From NCBI RefSeq assembly GCF_010500915.1, contig NZ_JAAAWP010000001.1:372001-436000 (forward strand): DNA of 64,000 nucleotides. The letters are read 5' to 3'. The translations under genes were made by a program, and so were the position numbers. The notes beneath the pieces are model-generated. The model made no database searches and had not been told where the DNA came from. It saw only the letters and a program-made list of their open reading frames with translations. This DNA is from Alteromonas hispanica. Its GTDB lineage: Bacteria > Pseudomonadota > Gammaproteobacteria > Enterobacterales > Alteromonadaceae. Of this stretch, positions 1 through 8,664 are shown piece by piece; positions within the stretch are counted from its first letter, which is position 1; each line of letters opens with the position of its first letter.

Positions 1-26
1 AAGCTTGTTCCTTGTGCCATTAGCAT
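1..26 (-). CDS. 5' end of a leftward gene, truncated by the window edge
   Basis: On the minus strand GAGGAG (40-35) lies 8 nt before an ATG at 26-24, which opens a frame reading MLMAQGTS to the window edge. A second ATG sits at 20-18. The strong ribosome binding site makes a real start likely, but eight residues do not identify the product. The site overlaps a small palindrome (CTCAACTTGAG on the minus strand), and a leader of about 180 nt with hairpins separates it from the next gene. Confidence 0.45.
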
Positions 27-126
27 ATGTTCTACTCCTCAAGTTGAGATTCCACACTCAGCGACTCTTTATCAACGGTCGACACAGAGTGTCTCGTTGG
101 GTAAGGGTTTGAGCCGAGCATCATTA

Positions 127-182
127 ACCAGTTATGACTTCCTGGTTGGGTGTGTGGTGTTCTTTGCAGGAACATCACCACC
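127..182 (-). promoter_or_regulatory. two hairpins in the leader of the truncated gene
   Basis: There are two inverted repeats in tandem: AACCAG (127-132) with CTGGTT (143-148), and GTGGTGTTC (155-163) with GAACATCACCAC (171-182). The second has one mismatch on the minus strand. No T-run follows either hairpin leftward, so they do not look like plain terminators. They lie between the DUF3718 gene and the truncated start codon and could be a structured 5' leader. I could not match them to a riboswitch class. Confidence 0.25.
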
Positions 183-204
183 CGCCTCTTTACACTAGTC
201 ATAA

Positions 205-525
205 TTAACTACGCGAGATAAGGAATTCGTGAACCGAATCAGCGCCGCGCTCAACGGAAAAGTCGATTAAATTGCTTCCATTGCAGGTTAAACCTGTGTC
301 AGAAGTAATAACACGTAGCACTTGACGCTGACTATCGCCAATGCGACCTACACTGCGTGAAAGGCTTGAGCGGAGTGTTCTGATATCATCGTTGACGATG
401 GCTTTACAAAAGCCTGCGAACTCAGTTTCTCCAATAAAACGTACTTCTTTTTGTGTCTCTGCTGCGTTTGCATTAACTGCAAAAGACAGAGCTGCTGTTG
501 CGATAAGCGTTTTAAACAGTTTCAT
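205..525 (-). CDS. DUF3718 family small secreted protein
   Basis: This 106-residue protein has a clear Sec signal peptide: KLFK at the start, a hydrophobic core, then NANAAE, so cleavage is expected near residue 22. The mature part of about 85 residues has the FCKAIVNDD stretch and two cysteines (FCK and TCNG) typical of DUF3718, a periplasmic family of unknown function mostly found in Alteromonadales. The cysteines could form a disulfide. The ATG follows AAGGAAAATATT on the coding strand, a good ribosome binding site. It appears to be transcribed alone. Family assignment comes from recognised pattern only. Confidence 0.75.
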   Translation of the reverse strand: MKLFKTLIATAALSFAVNANAAETQKEVRFIGETEFAGFCKAIVNDDIRTLRSSLSRSVGRIGDSQRQVLRVITSDTGLTCNGSNLIDFSVERGADSVHEFLISRS

Positions 526-888
526 AATATTTTCCTTTGAACATATTTAATGATGTAAGTTGCAACCCAGTTATCGCTGAGTGCCCATTAGTTATGCACC
601 AAGAAAATATTTTTTTCTGTTGTTTTATTGTGTAAGGCAGGTAAATTTGCGGTAAATCAGTATGTTAACGTTTATTTAAATAGTTAAGCCACTGAAAACG
701 TTGAGATTTATAAATTTCTTTATTCCGAAATGATATAGGTAAGCAGTAAAACATCGCCAAAAACTCTAATACTAAAGTCTTAATTATCGCCATTTTTTTC
801 ATTTTAAGTGAAATTTTAACAAAAAAAATGACATTACAGATTAATTATCATACTGAAATGCCATTTTTTGTTGTAATAAAACTACATT
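526..888. other. AT-rich intergenic region
   Basis: 363 bases between two leftward genes. It must hold the promoter of the DUF3718 gene and the 3' end of the DUF2189 transcript. It is very AT-rich with many A and T runs. I found no convincing hairpin terminator, RNA gene or ORF with a ribosome binding site. Confidence 0.5.
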
Positions 889-1683
889 TTACTCGTATTT
901 TCTTGCTCGCTTTGTCTCGATAGCATCAATGTAAGCATGCCAAGAGCCATAGGCAACAAGAGGCATTAGAACAATAAACCCAACAAAACCGGTTACAAAG
1001 CCAATTGCGACGGCAGAGAAAATTATCGCTCCCCATATCAACATAGGTAATTTGTTCACCCATACAGCATTAACGCTTGTTAGTACTGCGGTTGCCAAGT
1101 CGACTTTACGCTCCATTAGAATTGGTTGTGTGAATGCCGTTAAAAACAACATCGCCACCGTAAATACCGCACCCACTAAGCTACCCAACACTAGGAATGG
1201 CAATAAACTCTCTAATGTATTTTCTATATAAGGAGGGTAAAGCGCGTGAATAATAGAGGCTACCCGCAACCAAAATATCATCATGAACATGAGTAAAACT
1301 GCAAAACCCCATTCATTAGTTGCATTTCTACGCATGGCTCTGAGGGAATGTCGAAGTGTAGGTTTATGCCCCTTCTCCATTTCCCAGCTCACATCGTAAA
1401 GTCCTGCTGCCAAAAACGGACCGACCAGCATAAAGCAGACAATTGCGGGTAGAATTACTAGGTGCCAACCTGTCATCGCCACCAAATACATAATCACCCA
1501 AGGTATAACGGCAAATAGTACGCCATAAAACGCGGTAAGACCTGGGGCCCGCATAGCGTCTCTTATTGCTAGCGAAAGCCATTTTATCGGATCGCCAACA
1601 TCTAATTCTTTACAGGGAATGACACGCGCAATGCCACTTTGTGTAATCGCATTTTCTGGGGTTTCTTTAAAATGGTGCGACAT
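889..1683 (-). CDS. DUF2189 family integral membrane protein
   Basis: The chosen start (ATG at 1683, MSHHFKETPENA) follows GAGGTG with 8 nt spacing. A frame extension to 1737 has no comparable site. The product is 264 residues: a hydrophilic N-terminus of about 45 residues containing RVIPCKELDVGDPIKWL, then about six hydrophobic segments with paired helices in the middle and at the end. The arrangement, with a DVSWEMEKGHKP loop after the second helix, fits DUF2189 inner-membrane proteins, often annotated as putative cytochrome c oxidase subunit I-like. No haem-ligand pattern is evident and the function is unknown. Confidence 0.75.
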   Translation of the reverse strand: MSHHFKETPENAITQSGIARVIPCKELDVGDPIKWLSLAIRDAMRAPGLTAFYGVLFAVIPWVIMYLVAMTGWHLVILPAIVCFMLVGPFLAAGLYDVSWEMEKGHKPTLRHSLRAMRRNATNEWGFAVLLMFMMIFWLRVASIIHALYPPYIENTLESLLPFLVLGSLVGAVFTVAMLFLTAFTQPILMERKVDLATAVLTSVNAVWVNKLPMLIWGAIIFSAVAIGFVTGFVGFIVLMPLVAYGSWHAYIDAIETKRARKYE

Positions 1684-1952
1684 ATTGAAATCACCTCTGA
1701 TGGTAAACTTGTCTTTTATTGGCGTTTTTACGAACACCTCATTACTACGATAGGCTTATATTGAAAAGTTCACAAGTTATTAACATATTTTTTATAAACT
1801 TATGCTATTAAGGACAGTTGTCATCTTTTTTGTTCGTAATTTGGACAAGTGCGCATAAAAATAGTCATATTGTGCCTTAATCTCCTATTTTGCCGTCGCA
1901 TATCACTGTGGTTTGCGATAATCTCAGGGTATGTAAATCAACCAGATAGACC

Positions 1953-3173
1953 ATGAAAACTGTATCTCGCTCACATAAATTAGATAACGTTTGTTATGAC
2001 ATTCGAGGCCCAATAGCAGCACAAGCAAGAAAAATGGAAGATGAAGGTCACCGCATATTAAAACTTAATATCGGTAACCCCGCGCCATTTGGTTTTGAAG
2101 CCCCGGACGATATTGTAAAAGACGTTATTCATAACCTGCCCACGGCTCAAGGATATTCAGACTCCACGGGAATTTATGCGGCGAGAGTAGCAGTGATGCA
2201 GTACTATCAGCAGCGAAACATTAAAGATATTCGCGTTGACGATGTATACATCGGCAATGGGGTTAGCGAATTGATAATGATGGCAATGCAAGCTTTGCTG
2301 AATCAGGGAGACGAAGTACTCATTCCCAGCCCCGATTATCCATTGTGGACCGCAGCGGTCAGTCTTTCTTCTGGTTCCCCTGTCCACTACCGATGTGACG
2401 AACAAGCAGGCTGGTTTCCAGACCTGGATGATATTAAGAGTAAAATCACCAGTAAAACTCGCGCTATTGTGCTTATCAACCCCAACAACCCCACAGGTGC
2501 GGTGTACGATGAAGCATTACTACAAGAAGTTGTCGAAATAGCCAGACAGCATGGGTTGGTGGTATTTAGCGATGAAATTTATGACAAAATTCTCTATGAC
2601 GATGCAAAACACACCAGTATTGCCTCACTAGCTGACGATGTTTTCTTTGTTACGTTTAGCGGGCTAAGCAAAAACTATCGCGTAGCAGGCTTTCGCTCTG
2701 GGTGGCTACTTGTTAGCGGTAATAAACGATTAGCATCTGATTATATAGAAGGGCTTAATATCCTCTCATCTATGCGAATGTGCGCGAACGTCCCATGTCA
2801 AAGCGCTATTCAAACCGCGCTTGGGGGCTATCAAAGCATAGATGATTTGGTAAAAGAAAACGGCAGGCTCCGCATTCAAAGAGATGTCACCACAGATATG
2901 CTCAACGGTATTGACGGCTTGCATTGTGTAAAACCTAAAGGTGCTATGTATTGCTTCGCGCGGGTCGATGAGAAAAAATTCAATATCCACAATGATGAAC
3001 AAATGATCCTTGATCTTTTAAGCTCTGAAAAAATTCTGCTGGTGCATGGCAGAGCATTTAACTTAAATGACGGTATTTATTTCAGGTTAGTATTTTTACC
3101 TCACAGTGATGTTCTTGTACCAGCACTTCACAGAATAGGAAACTTTTTCAGAACTTATAAGCAAGGGGCTTAG
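1953..3173 (+). CDS. alaA: glutamate-pyruvate aminotransferase AlaA
   Basis: A 406-residue fold-type I PLP aminotransferase, nearly the same length as E. coli AlaA (YfbQ, 405). It catalyses pyruvate + glutamate to alanine + 2-oxoglutarate, the main alanine-forming route in E. coli. Visible motifs are GYSDSTGI (substrate-binding loop), [14 protein letters not shown] and the Schiff-base lysine K240 in [16 protein letters not shown]. The following gene, yfbR, starts one base after the stop, the same order as in E. coli, so the two are almost certainly co-transcribed. The ribosome binding site before the ATG is weak. Confidence 0.93.
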   Translation: MKTVSRSHKLDNVCYDIRGPIAAQARKMEDEGHRILKLNIGNPAPFGFEAPDDIVKDVIHNLPTAQGYSDSTGIYAARVAVMQYYQQRNIKDIRVDDVYIGNGVSELIMMAMQALLNQGDEVLIPSPDYPLWTAAVSLSSGSPVHYRCDEQAGWFPDLDDIKSKITSKTRAIVLINPNNPTGAVYDEALLQEVVEIARQHGLVVFSDEIYDKILYDDAKHTSIASLADDVFFVTFSGLSKNYRVAGFRSGWLLVSGNKRLASDYIEGLNILSSMRMCANVPCQSAIQTALGGYQSIDDLVKENGRLRIQRDVTTDMLNGIDGLHCVKPKGAMYCFARVDEKKFNIHNDEQMILDLLSSEKILLVHGRAFNLNDGIYFRLVFLPHSDVLVPALHRIGNFFRTYKQGA

Positions 3174-3174
3174 T

Positions 3175-3774
3175 GTGTCAGACAGAAGTCATTTTTTTGC
3201 ACATTTATCTCGATTGAAACTCATCAATCGCTGGCCTCTTATGCACAATGTGCATACAGAAAACGTGCAAGAGCACAGTTTACAAGTAGCCATGGTTGCC
3301 CATGCACTTGCGTTAATTAAAAATAAGTTCTTTGGAGGTAATGTTAACCCTGAGCGCATTGCAACGATGGCAATGTTCCACGATGTGTCTGAAGTGCTCA
3401 CTGGCGACTTACCTACCCCAGTTAAATACTTTAATCCCGCTATTAAAGAAGAATATAAAAAGATTGAAAAGATTGCTGAAAACAAGCTTATTGAAATGGC
3501 GCCAGAGTCATTTCGAGAAGACTACGCTGCGCTTATTGATTCACAATACCACGACCCTGAAGATGCCTTTATAGTGAAAGCCGCTGATGTGCTGTGCGCG
3601 TATCTAAAGACATTGGAAGAGTTGGCAGCCGGAAATAGAGAGTTTACGTTAGCGAAAAAGCGGCTTGATAAAATTTTAAAAGAATACCACTCCGAAGAAG
3701 TGGACTACTTTCTTACACAATACGTTCCTAGCTTTTCCTTGAGCCTTGATGAAATAACCCAAGACGAAATGTAA
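3175..3774 (+). CDS. yfbR: 5'-deoxynucleotidase YfbR
   Basis: A 199-residue HD-domain phosphohydrolase that removes the 5' phosphate from deoxyribonucleoside monophosphates, a nucleotide-pool function in the cytoplasm. Visible residues are the first metal histidine in QEHSLQV (H34), the HD pair in [10 protein letters not shown], and a later aspartate in [15 protein letters not shown] near residue 20 matches the family's substrate-pocket segment. The start is GTG, one base after the alaA stop, so translation is probably coupled. Length matches the E. coli enzyme (199). Confidence 0.92.
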   Translation: MSDRSHFFAHLSRLKLINRWPLMHNVHTENVQEHSLQVAMVAHALALIKNKFFGGNVNPERIATMAMFHDVSEVLTGDLPTPVKYFNPAIKEEYKKIEKIAENKLIEMAPESFREDYAALIDSQYHDPEDAFIVKAADVLCAYLKTLEELAAGNREFTLAKKRLDKILKEYHSEEVDYFLTQYVPSFSLSLDEITQDEM

Positions 3775-3793
3775 AACCGATAAGGACTCTACT

Positions 3794-5137
3794 GTGACAA
3801 TATCTCAATGGGAACTTGACCTACATGCACGTCGTCTTCCACGCACCGAGTCGAGGGACGGAGACCACAGAAACCCATATCAAAGAGATAAAGCGCGAGT
3901 GCTTCACAGCGCGGCGTTTCGCAGGCTACAGGCGAAAACGCAAGTATTAGGTGTTGGATTAAGTGATTTTTATCGCACTCGCCTTACCCATTCTTTAGAG
4001 GCGGCACAAATAGGAACAGGAATTACAGCGCAACTGTGGAATAAGTTTCCCGAAATAGCGCAGGAACTAGTGCTTGATCCTACGCTCATTGAAACAATCT
4101 GTTTAGCACATGATATTGGACACCCTCCTTTTGGCCACGGCGGAGAGATAGCCCTCAATTATATGATGCATGAGCACGGTGGGTTTGAAGGCAATGGACA
4201 AACGTTTCGCATTGTCACACAGCTCGAACCTTACACTGCCGAGCATGGTATGAATTTATGCAGACGCAGTATTTTAGGGTTAGTCAAATATCCTAATTTC
4301 ATTAATACACTCCACTCTAAAGCACATACCGCGACGCGTCCGCTTTCATTAAGACAGGTAAAAGCAGACGAATGGCACCCTCCTAAAGGGCTTTTTGCAT
4401 GTGATAAAGCATTGTTTGACTGGTTGCTTGCGCCCCTTTGCAGTGAAGATAAACAGCGTTTTATGCAGTTTTCTGAAAATGCTAATGGACACGGTAAAAC
4501 AGACTACAAATCATTTGATTGTTCAATAATGGAGTTAGCCGATGACATTGCGTATGGCATTCACGATTTAGAAGATGCCATTGTAATGGATATGGTAAAT
4601 AAGCAGCATTTTGTAGAAGAAGTCACCAGTCCATTGAAAGGACTCTCTATTCCGTGGCTTTCTGAAAACATCGAGACATTAACTACAAAGCTCTTTAGCC
4701 AGGCCCACCATGAACGCAAAAACGCTATTGGCGCATTGGTAAACAGCTTTATTACTGCAATTGAAATACACAAAATCCAAGGTTTTTCTCATCCTCTTCT
4801 CGCTTATAACGCTACTATGCCCAATAATTTCGGCGAAGCGCTAGGGCTGTTTAAGCGTTTTGTCTTTAGAAAGGTAATACGTCGCCCCGATGTTCAACTT
4901 TTGGAATACAAAGGACAGCTCGTTGTAATGGAGCTTTTTGAAGCTTTTGCATCGGACCCTAGCAGACTATTGCCCGAAAATACCCAAGAGCGCTGGCGTA
5001 AAGCACAAGACAACGGAAACGGTATGCGGGTTCTCGCTGACTACATATCGGGAATGACTGACGAATTTGCCTCTCGTCTCTACAGCAGTATTTTTTCTCC
5101 CAAACAAGGTGGTATTCAAGACAGCTTTCATATGTAG
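3794..5137 (+). CDS. dgt: dGTP triphosphohydrolase-like protein
   Basis: A 447-residue HD-superfamily dNTPase that would hydrolyse dNTPs to deoxynucleoside and triphosphate. The motifs are in order: FRRLQAKTQV, RTRLTHSLE (first metal histidine), CLAHDIGHPPFGHGGE (HD pair and catalytic loop), and ELADDIAYGIHDLEDA (last metal aspartate). The GTG start follows AAGGA with 7 nt spacing and lies 19 bases after yfbR, suggesting one operon with two deoxynucleotide hydrolases. The length fits the dGTPase-like type 2 group better than E. coli Dgt (about 505), so substrate preference is uncertain. Some dGTPases deplete dNTPs during phage infection; that role here is only inference. Confidence 0.85.
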   Translation: MTISQWELDLHARRLPRTESRDGDHRNPYQRDKARVLHSAAFRRLQAKTQVLGVGLSDFYRTRLTHSLEAAQIGTGITAQLWNKFPEIAQELVLDPTLIETICLAHDIGHPPFGHGGEIALNYMMHEHGGFEGNGQTFRIVTQLEPYTAEHGMNLCRRSILGLVKYPNFINTLHSKAHTATRPLSLRQVKADEWHPPKGLFACDKALFDWLLAPLCSEDKQRFMQFSENANGHGKTDYKSFDCSIMELADDIAYGIHDLEDAIVMDMVNKQHFVEEVTSPLKGLSIPWLSENIETLTTKLFSQAHHERKNAIGALVNSFITAIEIHKIQGFSHPLLAYNATMPNNFGEALGLFKRFVFRKVIRRPDVQLLEYKGQLVVMELFEAFASDPSRLLPENTQERWRKAQDNGNGMRVLADYISGMTDEFASRLYSSIFSPKQGGIQDSFHM

Positions 5138-5764
5138 TTGATTAATATGCGGCACAGGATAGCGCTGCTTGTGTGTTAGATATCTCTCAGAAGTCAGCCG
5201 TTTGCGGGTTCGCCTTATCCATTTGGCTACTTGATTATCTGGCTGTTTACTCAGCTATTTACATAGCGTTCTAGCTATCTATTCAAAAATTTGTACAAGT
5301 ATCTTAGTGATTTCCTTCGTTACTATTTGTCAGCCATCTACTCAGCAAAGTTCTTTAGGTGACTTTTTGAAATTATCTCACGGCCTGTCTGGTCATGTAT
5401 ATCTGTCGAGTCATGAATATTTGTGGAAAGCGCTTTACGTCAATTGCGGTAACAGCATACCTTTATTGCGAAATAGTTAAGTGTGCGGTAGTTAAGTGTG
5501 CAGTAATTAAGCTTTAATGAGTAAAGACGATTTATGAAACTATCTTGCTGCTTCAACGTATTCACAACGTAAGCTTATGACAAATTCTGTGTAAACAAAT
5601 ACATGCAGAATGCTGAAACCGCTTAAATTAGGTTTTAGTTAGGGCTTACGTTAAGCGTTAATGCGCTAGCAAGAGTCGATGTGAATAACGAATGACAGAA
5701 TATGAAAGAGCAAACTTGGCTCTTTCAACCTGAGTGAAAAATATTGTGTTAAGAAGGTAGAATA
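5138..5764. other. long intergenic region with a 15-bp tandem repeat
   Basis: 627 bases between dgt and msrP. It contains two tandem 15-mers, GTTAAGTGTGCGGTA (5476-5490) and GTTAAGTGTGCAGTA (5491-5505), differing at one base and followed by a partial third copy (ATTAAG). An 8-bp inverted repeat lies just before msrP (listed separately). I see no terminator with a T-run after dgt, no ORF with a good ribosome binding site and no RNA gene. The msrPQ promoter must lie in its right half. Confidence 0.5.
5704..5726 (+). promoter_or_regulatory. hairpin in the msrP leader region
   Basis: GAAAGAGC (5704-5711) and GCTCTTTC (5719-5726) form a perfect 8-bp stem with a 7-nt loop, ending 38 bases before the msrP ATG. 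No T-run follows, so it is more likely an operator or mRNA leader hairpin than a terminator. No regulator could be assigned. Confidence 0.3.
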
Positions 5765-6772
5765 ATGTCTAAACCCTACAAGCCGTCAGTTAAATTAAAT
5801 GATAGTGATGTGACTGATGAACATGTTTACATGAACCGGAGATCGCTTTTAAAGTCACTTGGATTTGTAGGGGCCTCTACCTTGCTCGCAAAGTCTGCTA
5901 GCGCTGCTGATTGGTTCTGGGAAGATGAGAAGGAAGATACACCTTTTCAAGGCAAACCACTGGATTTTTCACAACCGAGTAAATTTCAAATCAATGAAAC
6001 TCGAACTCCAGAAAAGAAAATAACGTCGTATAACAACTTCTATGAGTTTGGTACATCAAAAGACGCGCCAGCGGAAAACGCCACTGAGTTCAATACTGAC
6101 CCATGGACGTTGAAAATTGATGGTTTAGTGAAAAATCCACTGGTGCTCGATCACGACTCGCTAACAAAGCGGTTTCCCCTTGAAGAACGCATTTATCGCC
6201 TTCGCTGTGTAGAAGCCTGGTCTATGGTAGTACCGTGGATAGGCTTTGAACTAGCGGCTCTTATCAAGCAAGCTGACCCGCTATTGTCAGCAAAATACGT
6301 GGCGTTTGAGACGCTCTATGATCCAGAGCAGATGCCAGGGCAAAGCAATCGATTTTTAGGTGGCGGTATCGAATACCCTTATGTGGAAGGTTTGCGCCTT
6401 GATGAAGCGATGCACCCCTTAACGTTATTGTCGGTTGGCTTATATGGAAAAACTCTGCCTCCGCAAAACGGGGCGCCTATTCGCTTAGTTGTACCTTGGA
6501 AATATGGATTCAAAAGCATTAAATCCATCGTACGCATTCGCCTGACCGATAAGCAGCCACCCACAACGTGGAATCGCCTCGCATCAAACGAATATGGCTT
6601 CTATGCGAATGTTAACCCAAAGGTATCTCATCCACGCTGGAGCCAAGCTAGTGAACGCAGAATCACTACAGGCGGCCTGCTTTCCCGCAATAGAATAGAA
6701 ACAAAGATGTTCAATGGCTATGACGAAGTTGCGCCACTTTACTCCGGTATGGATTTAACTAGATATTATTAA
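5765..6772 (+). CDS. msrP: periplasmic methionine sulfoxide reductase, catalytic subunit MsrP
   Basis: A 335-residue molybdopterin oxidoreductase (sulfite-oxidase fold, formerly YedY). It reduces protein-bound methionine sulfoxide in the periplasm, repairing oxidised envelope proteins. A twin-arginine signal is visible ([11 protein letters not shown], then a hydrophobic run ending KSASA near residue 47), so it should be exported folded with its cofactor. The cysteine that ligates molybdenum is C148 in RLRCVEAW, and the conserved [12 protein letters not shown] segment is present. AAGAAGG precedes the ATG. Its stop overlaps the msrQ start (TAATG), so the two are translationally coupled. Confidence 0.95.
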   Translation: MSKPYKPSVKLNDSDVTDEHVYMNRRSLLKSLGFVGASTLLAKSASAADWFWEDEKEDTPFQGKPLDFSQPSKFQINETRTPEKKITSYNNFYEFGTSKDAPAENATEFNTDPWTLKIDGLVKNPLVLDHDSLTKRFPLEERIYRLRCVEAWSMVVPWIGFELAALIKQADPLLSAKYVAFETLYDPEQMPGQSNRFLGGGIEYPYVEGLRLDEAMHPLTLLSVGLYGKTLPPQNGAPIRLVVPWKYGFKSIKSIVRIRLTDKQPPTTWNRLASNEYGFYANVNPKVSHPRWSQASERRITTGGLLSRNRIETKMFNGYDEVAPLYSGMDLTRYY

Positions 6773-7452
6773 TGGTATCCATGATTGCCAATAAAAAACT
6801 TCTACGACTCTCGCCGTTTGCCAGACGTTGTATAAAATCGATTATTCACTGTGTGGCCTTAGGGTATATTGTGTGGCTATTTTATGCAGGCATTACAGAT
6901 TCATTAGGTGCAGACCCGGTAAATACACTTTTGAATGAAACCGGTATTTGGGCTATTCACCTGCTGTTTATTACGTTATTGCTTAGCCCCCTTGCAAAGT
7001 GGTTGAAAAGTCCAGCGCCTATTCAGTTCAGGCGCATGTTAGGCATTTATGTATTTGTATATGCATTGGCCCATTTCAGTACCTACATTCTTTTTGAGCT
7101 GCAGCTCGATATGACGCTGGTACTGAGTGAGATTATAAGTCGGCCGTATATTATTGTGGGAATGCTAGCGATTTTGCTGCTAATGGCACTAACTGCAACC
7201 TCTTTTAACCTTATAAGAAGGAAAATGGGCAAGCGCTGGCAGCAGCTTCACAATACTATTTACGCTATTTTGCCTCTGGCTTTATTGCATTTTAGTTGGT
7301 CGCAAAAAACCTTTTGGCAAGAGCCTATTTGGTATTGGCTAGTCGGAATTATCATTTTAATTCCCCGAGTCAAGCATGGGCTATCCACTTTTCGGCGAAA
7401 GCAATTACGTCAGAAAAAACTGCAAGAGAAAAAACTGAGTAATGCGGCGTAA
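6772..7452 (+). CDS. msrQ: MsrPQ haem-binding membrane subunit MsrQ
   Basis: A 226-residue ferric-reductase-like membrane protein (formerly YedZ) that passes electrons from the quinone pool or cytosolic flavin to MsrP. About six hydrophobic segments are visible. Histidine ligands are expected in WAIHLLF, YALAHFSTY and WQQLHNTIY, with another in LALLHFSW. The basic C-terminal tail (RRKQLRQKK) faces the cytoplasm. The ATG at 6772 shares its A with the msrP stop; ATG 6781 is an alternative start. The 3' end overlaps the convergent YqaA-like gene by 43 bases. Confidence 0.93.
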   Translation: MVSMIANKKLLRLSPFARRCIKSIIHCVALGYIVWLFYAGITDSLGADPVNTLLNETGIWAIHLLFITLLLSPLAKWLKSPAPIQFRRMLGIYVFVYALAHFSTYILFELQLDMTLVLSEIISRPYIIVGMLAILLLMALTATSFNLIRRKMGKRWQQLHNTIYAILPLALLHFSWSQKTFWQEPIWYWLVGIIILIPRVKHGLSTFRRKQLRQKKLQEKKLSNAA

Positions 7453-7853
7453 CGCGCCGTTTTTGCCACAGTTACAATACATATGAAAAATAAAAGGTTA
7501 CTACGCAGCACTCCTGCAACTAACGTAATAGGATCTCCGATTATGGGCACCCAGCAAAGTAATAAACTCCACTTGCCCCATCGAGTAAAAAGAATACTAG
7601 CGCGAGTAAATGAGCTGTCGCTCACTCTCAATACCTTTGTAGCTATCACTTTTCCGTATTTAAGGCCAAGAAAATAGTTAACAAGAGCCCCTAGCACGTT
7701 GCCACTTGATGCAGCTACCAAGAGAAGCCCCGCAGAAAAGCCACTACTATATAAAGCAGTGAGTACAACCTCAGAGCTAAAAGGCAAAATAGTTGCTGCC
7801 AAAAAAGCACAGACAAACATGCCTATATAACCCCAATCGACTAATACGCTCAT
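7410..7853 (-). CDS. YqaA family inner-membrane protein (DedA/SNARE-associated type)
   Basis: From ATG 7853 (MSVLVDWGYIG) the product has 147 residues, close to E. coli YqaA (142). It is very hydrophobic, with about four membrane segments. Family motifs are visible: ILPFSSEVVLTAL near the start, GNVLGALVNYFLG, and WVPIIGDPITLVAGVLR followed by KTARYAAL. It belongs to the DedA-related VTT group, some of which move phospholipids or act in membrane homeostasis; a specific role is unknown. A longer start at GTG 7889 is possible but has no ribosome binding site. The C-terminus is encoded opposite the end of msrQ. Confidence 0.78.
   Translation of the reverse strand: MSVLVDWGYIGMFVCAFLAATILPFSSEVVLTALYSSGFSAGLLLVAASSGNVLGALVNYFLGLKYGKVIATKVLRVSDSSFTRASILFTRWGKWSLLLCWVPIIGDPITLVAGVLRSNLLFFICIVTVAKTARYAALLSFFSCSFF
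7445..7464 (+). terminator. msrPQ terminator
   Basis: CGGCG (7445-7449), loop TAACG, CGCCG (7455-7459), then five T residues to 7464. The msrQ stop codon sits in the loop region. The hairpin lies inside the 3' coding end of the convergent YqaA-like gene. The stem is short but GC-only. Confidence 0.55.
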
Positions 7854-8034
7854 AATCCCATTTTTCTCGTGATAGACCAAAGCATACACAGTGCTTTAAA
7901 TTCTACTAACGATATCAGATAGCCATTATTTGACTAATAAAAAATGCTTTATTTTAAAAGCACTTACCATATTTGTTCGATTTTGTTCGAAAAAAGCACA
8001 ATGTATAACTTGCAAATCACACTGGATAAAAATA

Positions 8035-8067
8035 CTGTATACACATACACACTGTATACTTAAACAG
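8035..8067 (+). promoter_or_regulatory. LexA (SOS) operator region
   Basis: CTGTATACTTAAACAG (8052-8067) matches the LexA pattern CTG-N10-CAG exactly. A second, weaker box CTGTATACACATACAC (8035-8050) lies 17 bp upstream. TTGCAA at 8010-8015 could act as -35, with the -10 region covered by the upstream box. The sites end 33 bases before the ATG at 8101. This supports SOS control and shows that a frame extension upstream of 8101 is not coding. Confidence 0.75.
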
Positions 8068-8100
8068 TTAACGTGGTTTTATAAAAATAAGGTATGTCCT

Positions 8101-8538
8101 ATGAGTAATTCACCAGTTTGTCGACTTAATGCACTTCGTACTTCCCTTCTCGGTTCTGGAGCCCAAAATGTTGTGCAACTCCCGTTGCCTATTGAAGGTT
8201 TTCCTGGTGAAGGAAGAGAAAGTAACAGAGAAGGTAACAGAGTAAATAACGACAAAGGGTGGAATTATTTACTCTCTAGCTCAGTTTCGTTTTCTAAAGA
8301 CGTGATGAACGCTATTCGTATTCAAAAGCCTGAAAAGGAGAAAGTGCCTGAATGGATAAGTAAGCTAATTACAGGCGGTCAGTGCAAAACACTGTATGTA
8401 GAAAATATAGATTTAGATTTACAGCCTACTGACAGTGATATGATCCGTAAGCTTTGTGAGCTTTACTCGGTGAGTTTAGTGAACGTAAGAGTGGACAGCA
8501 ATACCCAAAACAGAAATGTTGCTGTAGGGCCTTGGTAA
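8101..8538 (+). CDS. sulA: SulA-like SOS-induced cell-division inhibitor
   Basis: The start is ATG 8101 (MSNSPVCRLNAL), with AAGG 8 bases upstream; the frame is open back to 7930, but the LexA operators lie there. The 145-residue product has a disordered, charged segment (about 30-55) and then a RecA-like core resembling SulA: WNYLLSSSVSFS, a W-containing helix, then ISKLITGGQCKTLYVEN and a C-terminal strand (VSLVNVRV). SulA blocks division by binding FtsZ after DNA damage. Assignment rests on the SOS operator plus this weak pattern; sequence similarity to E. coli SulA is low, so another SOS protein is possible. Confidence 0.62.
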   Translation: MSNSPVCRLNALRTSLLGSGAQNVVQLPLPIEGFPGEGRESNREGNRVNNDKGWNYLLSSSVSFSKDVMNAIRIQKPEKEKVPEWISKLITGGQCKTLYVENIDLDLQPTDSDMIRKLCELYSVSLVNVRVDSNTQNRNVAVGPW

Positions 8539-8590
8539 AAACAGAAATATAAAGCGAGAAAGTTGAGTCAATAACAGCAAAATTTTTGGC

Positions 8591-8613
8591 TAGTACACTC
8601 GTGTATTGTACTA
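8591..8613. repeat. 7-bp inverted repeat upstream of the YchJ-type gene
   Basis: TAGTACA (8591-8597) and TGTACTA (8607-8613) form a perfect inverted repeat with a 9-base spacer, 51 bases before the next start codon. It could be an operator dyad or a hairpin; no T-run follows. No known regulator is assigned. Confidence 0.35.
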
Positions 8614-8664
8614 TGGGCGGTGTAATATGAACGATTGAATTAATCTTGGATACCAACTAGTTTT

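Noticed and set aside
7930..8100. N-terminal extension of the SulA-like protein
   Set aside because: The LexA operators and promoter lie here and the ATG at 8101 has a ribosome binding site.
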